Source: Rhizoctonia solani
Taxonomy: Eukaryota > Basidiomycota > Agaricomycetes > Cantharellales > Ceratobasidiaceae
Direction: 5' to 3'
Assembly: GCF_016906535.1 (NCBI RefSeq)
Contig: NC_057376.1
Span: 62,001 to 126,000 of the forward strand
DNA: 64,000 nt
The translations under genes and the position numbers were made by a program. The notes beneath the pieces were generated by a model. It was given only the letters and a program-made list of their open reading frames with translations. It was not told the DNA's origin and made no database searches. Below, piece by piece: positions 31,997 through 41,857 of this stretch. Position 1 is the first letter of the stretch. The number at the start of each line of letters is the position of its first letter.

Positions 31997-32556
31997 TGTT
32001 GTACGCCAACTGTAAGGTTGGGTACTTGCTAGTGGGCGGGCGCTTACGGCCGTACTACTACTGACAAGGTTGGTCTAACTATCTATCTAGGCTATACTAC
32101 TACCACTTAAGGCGGTCTACTACTTCTATGCTACTGCAAGGGGGCCTTAGGCCTGGGAGGTGTGGTGAGTAAGGTAGAGGGGTTGCTACTGGTGACTAAG
32201 GGGGCCAACTACTTAGCTGGCTGGATGTCCTCCTCAATGAGTATGAGACAAGGTAAAATCGACTTGGTGTCTCCAAGCAATTTCCCTGCTGTCTATATAG
32301 ACAAAGCACACTAATTACATGGTCTGTGCGCATGAGAGAAAGAAGTATAGAAGACAAATGAGAAGCATGCTGCGGGCTGCGCAGAAGCGTGGATTTCTCC
32401 TAAGCGCCCTTGGCACGGCATCTTGGCGCGGCATCTCGGCATAATAAGCGCCAAGATCACGTGATTGGAAAACATAAGATATTAAGTCCGTAAAAAATAC
32501 TAAAAATAATAGAAAATTCAGGCGATTCCAATGGTATATGTAAGGAGGTTATAACA
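31997..32556 (-). repeat. A2 5' LTR (560 bp)
   Basis: It aligns with 19901-20460 end to end, with about a dozen differences. It is followed by the TAATG target copy at 32557-32561. Confidence 0.93.
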
Positions 32557-33272
32557 TAATGCATCCATTTATCCACTCTTATATATTGACATATACACAC
32601 AAGCCTTTAACAGCTTATCTGCGCATTTACTTTAGTGATTGACTCACTGTAAATAGCATAGGAGGTTATTTGGCGCACTAAGACCATAGGCCAGTCCCAA
32701 CAGACACAGGGTAACCTATTAGTGTACTTACTGCAACCCTGTGCCCCTTGACTGTCACAGTTGTTGAGTTCAACATTGAGTATAGTGCAACAATACTGTA
32801 AGGATTGTTGTGATTGAGTGATAGTGTTTCAATCCACCATAACCCCTATATTGTAGATATCTTTACCTACAATATCTCATAAATCCTAGATATATTTTAG
32901 GTAAACCCCATAAGTCTTAAGTCTTACTTAAGCATATATAAGTCCTATACTTATTAGGCCAATCCTATAAATCCTGTACATTAGTCAGGTAACCCTCTTA
33001 CTTAAGGTACTATCCCAGAGACCTTAAGTATACATACCCTTAGTCACTTAGGCTTAAGTAACATTAGTCTAAGGTACTATACATAACCAACCACCTGCAC
33101 TTCATAGTTGCTAGACTATTTGTTAGGAGTTGTTATTCCTGATAACCTAGCCTATATTGTGCATATATTGTGTGCATATATTCTGATTCTTAATACTAGT
33201 TCTTAGTTATTCCCATATACATTTTGTATATAATAATTCTTTCTTACTCCTGTACTTACACAACTCTTAACA
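32557..33272 (+). repeat. Solo B LTR, right part
   Basis: It begins with the right TAATG target copy (32557-32561) and then continues the LTR exactly where 19900 broke off, ending ..CTTAACA. Confidence 0.92.
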
Positions 33273-33277
33273 GGTCC

Positions 33278-33943
33278 CACAAAGGTTGCAATTGGAAAGA
33301 AAAATTTTAAAAGCCTTAGTTTGCATGTTTATCTTGTTTATTTATTACAAGCATGATAATGTAATCAATCAATAAGTACAGATTAAAGCAGGAAGCATCA
33401 TATTTAACAGGATATCTGCAAAATAAGTTGTGCTTTGCAGCCATTCCAGGGCTAGAGGGCTTTTAATAATTGCTGTCATAAACAGAGGAAAATAGAACTA
33501 GCCAGAATTGAACCAGCTTGACCACTAAGCCATAGAGCCCTATTATTCCTCTGCTGACAACCCATGATTACACCTGCAACCCCCCAAATTTGGGCTTGGG
33601 CCAGCATGCAACCACTTGTACTGGTCATGTGACCGTGTCCAGGACAATTGCAGCTGCAAAGAATAACCTTCAAAAATTTTATTTGCATGTTTGTTTTGCA
33701 TATTTGCCACTAGGATTATTGGGGTGTAATTCATAAGTACAAAATTAAACTGGAAATACCACATTTATTACAGGCTTGAATCAAAAACCTCTCTGCTCTC
33801 CTCACCAGTACAACAAATGTAGTCAGACTGAAGTTAATAAAGTGGTATAAGTAACACTTTTTTTTACTTGAAAGGAAGCCTTACATTGTTTGTAAACTCC
33901 ATCATTATTTGAGTTATAGTTTCCTGTTCAGTGCCTAGAATAC
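33278..33943. other. AT-rich non-coding DNA with a weak internal duplication
   Basis: No gene. About 33285-33420 and 33655-33790 resemble each other loosely (both contain TTTGCATGTTT, ATAAGTACA and end near ACAGG), suggesting an old duplicated or mobile sequence. A tRNA-like stretch lies between them. Confidence 0.3.
33484..33560 (-). other. tRNA-like promoter boxes with missing middle
   Basis: The - strand reads TGGCTTAGTGG (A-box-like, 33522-33532) and GGTTCAATTCTGGC (B-box-like, 33501-33514) only about 8 bases apart. A true tRNA has over 30 bases between them, so this cannot be a working tRNA. Flanking CAGAGGAA and TTCCTCTG are inverted repeats. It may be a tRNA or SINE relic. Confidence 0.3.
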
Positions 33944-34733
33944 CTATTGAAAAAGTATTAGCAGTATCCTTGTTTCCTTTTTATTTTTTTTACCTTGGTC
34001 CTCAAAAAAACCTTGTGTTAAGATAGGCTCTGAAATCTCCTTGTTCTTTTCAATAACAGGATTTGGCTTAGATTGTGTTGGAAATGAGTCTGGCACAGGT
34101 TCCAAGGTGATCTTTCCAGGTAAAGGGTAATAACATGAATGGCTTAGAGGGTGGTGCTTGAAGCAGTCCCCAGATGCCTTGGGACTCTTTTCTCTCTTGG
34201 ACAGATATTTAAACCTCTCTGTAACCCTATCTATATCACAATCAAACTTGTCCAATAGTTAGTATTCTGGAAAATAGGGGAACAAAAAGCGGGATGATTA
34301 TATCAATATGAGAATAGGTTGTTGTTGATGACTATGTGCAGATGTTCACCTGTTTGGCCAATGCTCCTCTTACTACCATATCTGGCATTCTTTTCCCTGC
34401 CCTTAACCACTCCCCTAATGATAAAGTAAGTGCAACTCAATGCAGACACATATGACCACTTACTATCAATTGCATCTGCCTGTTTAGGGGGAAATCTAGA
34501 CCGGGTCACAGCCATTGGAATTTTGAAGTATTCAAAATGGATTGGAGGAGATCTACACTGGGCAGAACTCTTGTAGGAGCTCCCCTTTTTATATCCTTTA
34601 GTTGTGGAACCCATTGGCAATTGGTTGGAATCTGACTAACCCTTGACTGCCACTCTTTCATCACAAATTTGCAATTGCAACTTCTACATGTGGCTGGCCA
34701 TGTGTACCCTTGATTTTCATTGGTCCAGCTCAT
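33944..34733 (-). pseudogene. Possible spliced gene remnant, unknown
   Basis: Three - strand open stretches (34733-34506, 34620-34303, 34255-33944) look like parts of one protein. The first has a CXXC pair (CRSCNC); the first two overlap in different frames, suggesting a frameshift. Between the second and third, GTGAAC, a TACTAAC branch-like motif (near 34250) and a following AG could form an intron. I recognise no domain. It could be the end of an old DNA transposon gene or chance. Confidence 0.25.
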
Positions 34734-37147
34734 GATGATTCTGTATTGTTGTCAAATTGATCTTGCACCTAAATTGCGCCATTGCTTATTCAGGTAATGG
34801 TGCCTGTCATATTTTTGTGGTTCTCAGCTGTTGTCAAGGGAACAATGCTGTTATTGACCAATAGTTCAATATTTTCTTCCCTTCTTTTGACTTGTGCCAA
34901 TTAGGCAGGGGAAAGATATTTCTATTTTTGGTATAGTCCATCTTTGTCTTGCTCTAGAAGCACCCTCTTTTGCATACATCCCATCATCCCCACATTCCAT
35001 GACAGACACTCATGACACAATCAATATACATTTGTATTCTCACACTATCCATGCAATGCCTTCTATATCTGTAAGATGTGGGGTGCAACCACTGCAGATT
35101 ACGCCACAACATAAGCAATAGGTATGTATCACATGGCCATCTTGATTTCCAGAGCTAAGACTTCAAAATTGCTCATCCCACATATACAGCACTTGATTGC
35201 TAAGTCCTGAAAATATGAGATGTTGCTATGTGTATGCATTGTAGCAATATGCTAATTGTTTGCAATCCACACCGTGAATGCTTCGACAATCAACATTCCA
35301 CGCCTCGGCAGGTTCGTTATTGCGACCTAGTTTCAGCCATCTGTTACGGCGCGCCAATATCGACGGCCCAGTGATGCACGCCCTTTACCAAAAAAGGTTA
35401 CGGAGTGTAATATCAATGGTATGACGGCCGGACTCGAGGCCGTACATGGCCCCTGGAGCCAGACACTGTGGCTGGGTGGTCACTCTGCTGACCCGAATTC
35501 TATCCGCTGCGGTTGACGCTCGTACTTCGACACTCTTGACTCGAGTTTGGTTCCTTAACGTTGGAATGGTGCTACAATTGTATAGTTGACGTTCGTCGTT
35601 GTCTGTTGTCGGGATTCCGTGCTCAAGTGGTGCAAGCCACTTGCGCTTACCAGTTGTTTTGTAGGTTGGTGCGTAGTTAAAGGAAGGCATGAAGAGGTGT
35701 TTGTCATACTGGTAAGCTCGATTGAGGGATCGGGTAAATGGAAAATATGGGACCGTCGGGAGTGCGAAAGACGGGCTTTACTGACGAGTCGAGCGATACA
35801 TCGATGAATATGGTGGAATGGACATGGAGGTGCGTGTATTGGGATGGGATCACGGTGGGTGCTGTTTTTATCGGCTAACCCCCTTCATAGTTGGTGTTCG
35901 ACGTTCAATTGGCTTGGTATTCTCGGCTGGACTGAATTTGCCTCTCGACCCGTGTGGACTGTGGACTCGAAAGTGTGTTTGGATTCACCCTGGCCTTTGG
36001 CTCGCCATACCCTCATCGTCCAAAGATCCGTCCTGAGAAAACGTGGACGTAGATCCGCTTATTCTGCCTTGTACGTCAACCAAGATGCCAGTATTTTCCG
36101 TACAATTGATTGTTTGTGAAGGATGGAGGATTCAGCAGTGCGTAGTAAATGCGACCTCTGCCAGGACCTTTATTAACGAATCTTTGGCCAGGCGTGCTAG
36201 GACCGGTCTTCAACATCCGGCTTGGGATGGGTCAGCAGATGAAGGCTATGCCTCAGTTGTAAAGTCCATCGTGCTACGAACATAGCATAAGCACCCAATG
36301 CATAGAGAGGACAAAATTTAACGTACTGGCGTACAGCGTGCTCGCCCGCGCCTCAATGCGGTCATGGATATTGCGCCCGAGTCCGGGATTCTAATTATTA
36401 TCGAATCTAGAAATCGTTGTCATCCAAAGAGCTCTCTTTGTTTTTATCGCAAAAGTGAGTTGGTAGGTTATTGGAAGTGTCAGTGTTTGGGTTGAGTAGA
36501 TGGTCCTAGCTTTGTTGATAGGAGAGTTGTAGTGTGTTAATAAGAGGACGTCTTTGAGCCATTGAGTAAAATGTGAGACAGCTCGAGCATGAATTGCAAG
36601 GTGCAGGATCATACATGCCGTATCGAGCCGATGTCTTCGGCAAGAATGCTATGATTTCACAAATCAACGTGAATTAGACTAGCGTAATGGGCTCATAGAG
36701 GCTTTTAGGCCGTTTGATAGGAATGTATATAGCTCCGTGAGGCGAGAGACAAACAAGGCTGGGTAAGATTACATTGGAGAAAGGTGTGCAGGTCGGAACA
36801 TCCGGATCACCAGTAGCCGTGCGGTAACTCCCCAGACACTACGTCGGCGCGTGTTTGGAAGGGTGTCTGGAGTCCGGGGAGACAGCGTTGGTGGGACCAC
36901 ACGAAATGGTACCAAAGTTGGGCGGGCTAAATGTGGAGTGACATTCGCCCTAGAAGGACAGCGTAATGGAGACAATGAATCATAGAATTCCGGGGGTATT
37001 TTACAACAGTGATTTGAAACAGTCGGTGGCACTGGGCCTTAGTGTTAATCCACAATACAAACACAGCGAGAAAGGACATGGGTTCATCTGGAGCTATGAA
37101 CTGAGGGCCACGTCAATTGGGTATGGGGTCGAGTGTGAAATAGGCTC
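34734..37147. other. Intergenic region without recognised gene
   Basis: About 2.4 kb with only short ORFs in several frames and no recognisable motif. From about 35,260 on the composition is closer to that of the host genes, so a degenerate gene (for example around 35385-35690, - strand) cannot be excluded. Confidence 0.4.
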
Positions 37148-37850
37148 TCACCTAGGAGCGGGGTTGGTCCCGGGTTGCGCGCCACCCTTGGATTCGAGCG
37201 CTGCGATCTCCTCGGCAGTCAAGAACCGGCCACCGGGACCACGCGGGCGACGCATAGCATGCTTATGGCGAGATTCGTGCAAGTAAGGCTGAAACCATAT
37301 TATTAACTGGATATGAATACAATGAAATGAAACCTACCTTGCGTTCCTTGGACAGCCTATGGACCTCTTCCAGTCTCGCCCTCGCTGAGCGGCGCTTCAA
37401 GATACGATGGTACTGCTTTGCGTTCACATACAAGGGCTCTTCATCCAGGACTTCATGTTCGTCGTCTTGCTCAGCCGCAGTGGGACTCGTGGACCCGACG
37501 GAGTCGGCCGTGGACACCGAGGGCGGCTCGGGTTGAAATGTAGCGGGAGCCGGGGCCGGGGGAGGGCCTGGGGGAGGGACATACTCTTGCTGAGGCGGAT
37601 ACTGGTCCTGGGGATACTCGAGATCGCTCACAGCCACCGTGGCTGTTGGCTGTCTGGGCTTATTCGTGGCATAGAGTGGGATGAGATTGGGGTCAAGCGG
37701 AAGGTGGGAATGGGGCGGGAGATGCGGGTGAGAGTGCGGCAGCGCCAGCGAGGGATTGTATGTCCCGAATCCAAAGAGCGCTTGCCCTGCGCCGTCATGA
37801 TTGGCTCCGTCGAGCGAGGCCATTCGATTGGCTCCGTCCTGGGACGCCAT
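37148..37850 (-). CDS. HAP2: CCAAT-binding transcription factor subunit HAP2 (NF-YA)
   Basis: Exon 1 is 37850-37338 (171 codons) and exon 2 is 37288-37148, joined over a 49-nt GT-AG intron in phase 0, giving 217 residues. The conserved NF-YA core is split by the intron: the subunit-association helix ([17 protein letters not shown]) in exon 1 and the DNA-binding part ([18 protein letters not shown]) in exon 2. In the nucleus HAP2 joins the HAP3/HAP5 histone-fold dimer to bind CCAAT. The N-terminus is Gly/Pro/His-rich and begins with an imperfect repeat ([16 protein letters not shown]), so a start at the second Met (37823) is also possible. Its upstream region is shared with VPS53 and full of CCAAT boxes, suggesting self-control. 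The family call is secure. Confidence 0.95.
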
Positions 37851-37914
37851 TCGATTGGCTGGAGAGAGAGGGATAGGGATTGGTTGGCCTCTTCAACCAC
37901 GCCCACGGCACGTG
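37800..37914. promoter_or_regulatory. Shared HAP2/VPS53 promoter with CCAAT boxes
   Basis: ATTGG (CCAAT on the - strand) occurs at 37800-37804, 37827-37831, 37854-37858 and 37879-37883; the first two fall inside the HAP2 ORF if its first Met is used. CACGTG lies at 37909-37914, directly before the predicted VPS53 start. The two start codons are 64 bp apart. Confidence 0.6.
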
Positions 37915-40900
37915 ATGTCCGGGATCCTACTTGATATTCAGAATATCTTGGGTCTGTCACCCGTTTATCTCTGTTGTCGCCTGCTCACTATCTCCTTGTA
38001 GACCTCGCACCGACGAATTCCGTCGATGCACTTGAGGGATTCGATGCTATCGCAAGTCTAAACGAACTCTTCCCCGATGGTACGGTTCGTTCACCCTTCC
38101 GCACACACCCACACTTACTGAACCACGGACAGAGGCAAGCCTTGTCCGCGCCTCGGAAATCCAGGAAAAGCTCCACCACGATGTCACTCAGATTCAAACT
38201 GAGATAGACTCGCTCCGGGCCGAGTTGCGCAAGGACCAAGAGCCGGCTAGGATGCAGCTAATACAGGAATTAATAGCTGTACGTGCGCGGGTTTTGCATT
38301 CTCTTACGGGTGTTACTAATACCATGATTGATTGTCTAGGAACTCCTCGCTCAAATGTCGCGAATCCGAGAGAAAGCCACTGAGTCCGAGGCAATCGTGC
38401 GTGACATTACCAAGGACATCCAGGTCCTCGACTTGGCGAAACGTAACTTGGCACTCAGTGTTACGGCGCTGAAGAGGTTTCAGATGCTTGGTGTGCTGCT
38501 AGTTATTTATCCCTCGAGTAGGAGCTGATGAGTCGAGAACAGTGAATGCATTAGGTCAGCTCGAGAGCATGGTCAAGGAAAAGCAGTACAAGGAAATCGC
38601 TCAGACTCTGGGGGTACGTTTCTCTCTTTGACATTTGCCTCAATCTAACGCTGTAATCAGGCAGTAAAAGAGATATCCCTGTTCTTCAAGCCTTACTCTT
38701 CTATCGAGCGAATCTCAATTGCGACCAGGAGGCTTCAAGAGCTACAAGGAAGCGTCCGAGCGAGTGTGGAGAAGGATTTCGATGATTTGTAAGTCTGGAT
38801 GCAACTAGTTGTTTCTAATATTCCTTGATCTTACTTTCGAATTCACTTAGCTTCTTACAAGATCCCTCTCGCCCTGTTAAACAGTCTACAATTGGCGAAG
38901 CATGCCTGGTGGTCGACGTGCTCGGTGACAACGTGAGGTACGTGCATTACCACCATTCCAAACTACCAGATCTAACGTTCATTGTCATACAGGAACGCAA
39001 TACTGGACCGTTATGCCTCACTCGAACTCAAAGAATACCGCCGAATCTTTAGAAACACTGACGAGGTCGGTGCTCCACCTTTTCTCCCCTAATCCATCTC
39101 TCACATATGAGCAGGCCGGACAACTGGATAACCTTTCCCGGCGCTTCGCCTACTTCCGTCGTGTCCTCCAAGCCCATGATACCGAGCGCGCAAGGGCTTT
39201 TCCTCAGAGCTGGAAAGTCGGCGAACATCTCACTGCCTGTTTTGCCAGCGCGACGAGAGGCGATCTGGTTGTAGGACTGGAAGCTGCTGCTGAAAAGGCT
39301 TCTTCTATCGGTATGGCATTCTCTCTATCTGTTCTACCTTTTAAGGAGTTTGAACTTATATATGGTGTATGCGTAGGAGGGGGTGGTGCTAAAAAGGGTC
39401 TCGCGCTCGGAAGCCTGAGTCGAAAAACTGAAGAGCCAGAGAACAAGGCTGGCGTACCTGTCTTGACAGTGTCCTTACTCGTCGAGTCACTTGCGCAAAC
39501 CAGAGAGTTTGAAAACGCCATGGCGAAGAAGTTTGGTGTTTCTGTGAGTTAGCTCTTTGATCAAACAGCAATTGTGTCGTATTTACGAGTGAGACGTTAG
39601 TTCAAGGAACTTGTCGAAGGTGTTCCGCTCCCTGGTGGAACGGGCCAAACACTCTCTTCTGCATTCGGAAAACACATGTCTGTTTTCGTCGATGCGCAAG
39701 ACAAGTGAGCTTACACCCCGTGCCGCGCATAACATACCCACTCACTCGTCATCCTAGACTCATTTCCGACCTACTCGCATCCCACCGCGGGACTAATGCC
39801 CGCTCCTCGCTCGACGCAACGACCACACCTTCGGATCCAGACACACCCGCTCCAAGTCTGCTCCCGTCCAGCACCGAGTTGTTTTTCGCGATCGGAACTG
39901 GAATGGATGAGTGTTTGAAGCTGGGTGGTGAAGGTGTTATGAAGCTGATGTGTGCGATGTATAAGAAATGGCTGAAAGTCTATGCCGGTGAGTCGGGACT
40001 TTGGGGAGAGTGCGATGAGCTGACACTCGAATAGAGGACGTGTTGGTTGCTGGGACAAAAAAGTATGTTCATTTTCCTATTTTTATTTGGGAAATTAGCC
40101 TATACCACGCATATAGATCTGGACAAGAGCGAAAGTCGATAGATACTCGATTCAACCCATCGGAAATTCAAAAACTATGCATTGTCCTTAATACGGCTGA
40201 TTATTGCCAAACGACTGCTGGACAGGCAAGCCCTTCCCTCCTGATAATAATATGGTGCTCATTCTTTTCGTAGCTTGAGGAAAAGATAAGAGATAAAATC
40301 ACAGAAGACGAAGGTGAAGAGGAAGAAGGCGAGTTCTCTATGGCAGAGGAACAAGAACTCTTTGTTTCGTAAGCGTCGTTGCCCCCTTTTGCTACCCGGT
40401 CTAACCTTCCGAAGGGTGATATCCACATGCCTCACTCTCCTTTTACGAGAACTCGATAACACAACCGACCCATCTTTCCAAACGCTCCTCAAATTCAATT
40501 GGGGGAGTATCGACACTGTCACTGGCCCAAGCGCATGGGTCGAAGAACTTGGGACCGCCACGGCCAGCGTGAGCCAAGTGATTCACGACAAGATCGAACC
40601 GAAAAAGTACGTTCGGAGCTTTTGCGATCGTGCAAGCAAGTAAGATTTAGGACAATAACTGGGCTACTCGATTTGACAGCTAATGATCATCGGCCTGATT
40701 TTAGCGCCCTGGTTACGCGGTTCACAAATGCGCTGGTCAAGAGTCGGCCTATCAAAGGGCTGGGTGGTGAACAGGTGAGTCGCTCGATTTGTTACCGTTT
40801 CTACGTATTCTTTCTCACCATCTACTCATTGTTATATTGGATATATGTGATGAACTTTCCGCTCGTCGGACTGGTGCTCTGGAAAAATGCTTATTCCGCG

Positions 40901-41616
40901 TAACCCTTACCAACGTTACTGCTCCCGACGTCGTGAATCAAGCTTCTGCTGGACCTTCAATCATTCAAATCAAGCCTTCTCAAGATTCCAGGATCGGGCG
41001 CATCAACTGAATCGATGTGAGTTGTGCGGTGGCATTTAAATATTTTTTGAATGGTTGCGGTGCATTTACTCAACGTTTATTTTTACAAGGTACGCTCGTA
41101 ATGTAACCAAGAACATCTCACGCTTGGAGACGCTTCTCAAGGTCATAATCACACCTGTCGTAAGTGCTCGTGATGACGAGGCTTGGATTACCCATCTCAT
41201 TCAAAGGTACCAAGGATCCGCCGGATGCGTTTGTACTAAACTATATTTATTGATTGGGGACTCGTCATTTTCAAACTTCCAAAAGGTTCGTCCCTGGATG
41301 CGCGTCATGCGGCTGAAGGTCCAGTCCTAATGTGGGGGCCCCTCTACAGGTACTCGATCTCAAGGGCACGCCAAAAGCCGAACAAAACACCTTGCTCGAC
41401 ACGTTGTTGACAATAACGAGCACTCGAACTGAATTAGGGTCCGAATCGTTCCTGACAACGCTGGATATGGATCCTGGATCTACTTCAGCTAGTAGTACTA
41501 CTGAGGCTGATGCTCCAAGGACGACGGAAACCAGGCGGGAAGTGTTCAGCGATCTTAGAAAGCTTGTGAGCTTTACTATGCGCAGAGAGCGAGATAAGAC
41601 TGTATCCGGAACGTAA
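37915..41616 (+). CDS. VPS53: Vps53, GARP tethering complex subunit
   Basis: A gene of about 20 exons encoding a Vps53-type protein. GARP tethers endosome-derived vesicles at the trans-Golgi. Diagnostic parts: FDAIASLNELFPD near the N-terminus, the coiled-coil region (KDIQVLDLAKRNL, VKEKQYKEIAQTL, FFKPYSSIERI), LISDLLASHRG, and the C-terminal half (GSIDTVTGPSAWVEEL). By eye: 37915-37951, 38002-38079, 38133-38278, 38340-38490, 38555-38613, 38661-38788, 38851-38937, 38993-39065, 39115-39310, 39377-39543, 39601-39704, 39758-39987, 40035-40062, 40117-40225, 40274-40368, 40415-40639, 40705-40774, then less certain exons to TAA 41614-41616. The intron at 40226-40273 has a GC donor. The first exon is my best guess. 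Confidence 0.92.
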
Positions 41617-41857
41617 ATGCATATGTACACGAATGTCCATCAGATCTAGTAGTACAATTAGAATCTACCAAGAAGAATTGTCTGTAACCGTCATCGCTTC
41701 ATCACATACATCGCAACATTGCCTAGAAATCGAGGATGAATGAAATGAGAATAAATTTAAATAGATCCAAGAAAATCCCAAGTATGCCGTAAGAAAAAAA
41801 TGAAATGCCCAAATAGAAATGTGAAACTGTGATAAACGCATGGGAACAAATCGATAA
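41617..41857. other. Convergent intergenic gap
   Basis: 241 bases between the VPS53 stop and the stop of the next - strand gene; AT-rich, it must hold both 3' ends. Confidence 0.6.

Larger units (their letters stand above)
19901..32556 (-). mobile_element. Ty3/gypsy chromovirus copy A2, inactive, split by element C
   Basis: This is the same family as A1 in reverse orientation: two 560-bp LTRs, gag and pol, flanked by TAATG. About a dozen differences between its LTRs, nearly all transitions at CpG-type sites, make it older than C. Element C (22427-28827) interrupts pol at the start of RNase H. Pol also carries two stops and a changed catalytic residue. Confidence 0.95.
19087..33277 (+). mobile_element. 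Solo LTR of family B with GGTCC target duplication, split by A2
   Basis: The LTR runs 19092-19900 and resumes at 32562-33272. Its outer flanks are GGTCC at 19087-19091 and at 33273-33277, a 5-bp target duplication. No B coding region accompanies it, so it is a solo LTR left by recombination between two LTRs. Everything from 19901 to 32561 is later insertion and its duplicated target. Confidence 0.92.

Noticed and set aside
33501..33532. A functional tRNA gene
   Set aside because: The boxes are far too close; no anticodon arm and no acceptor pairing.
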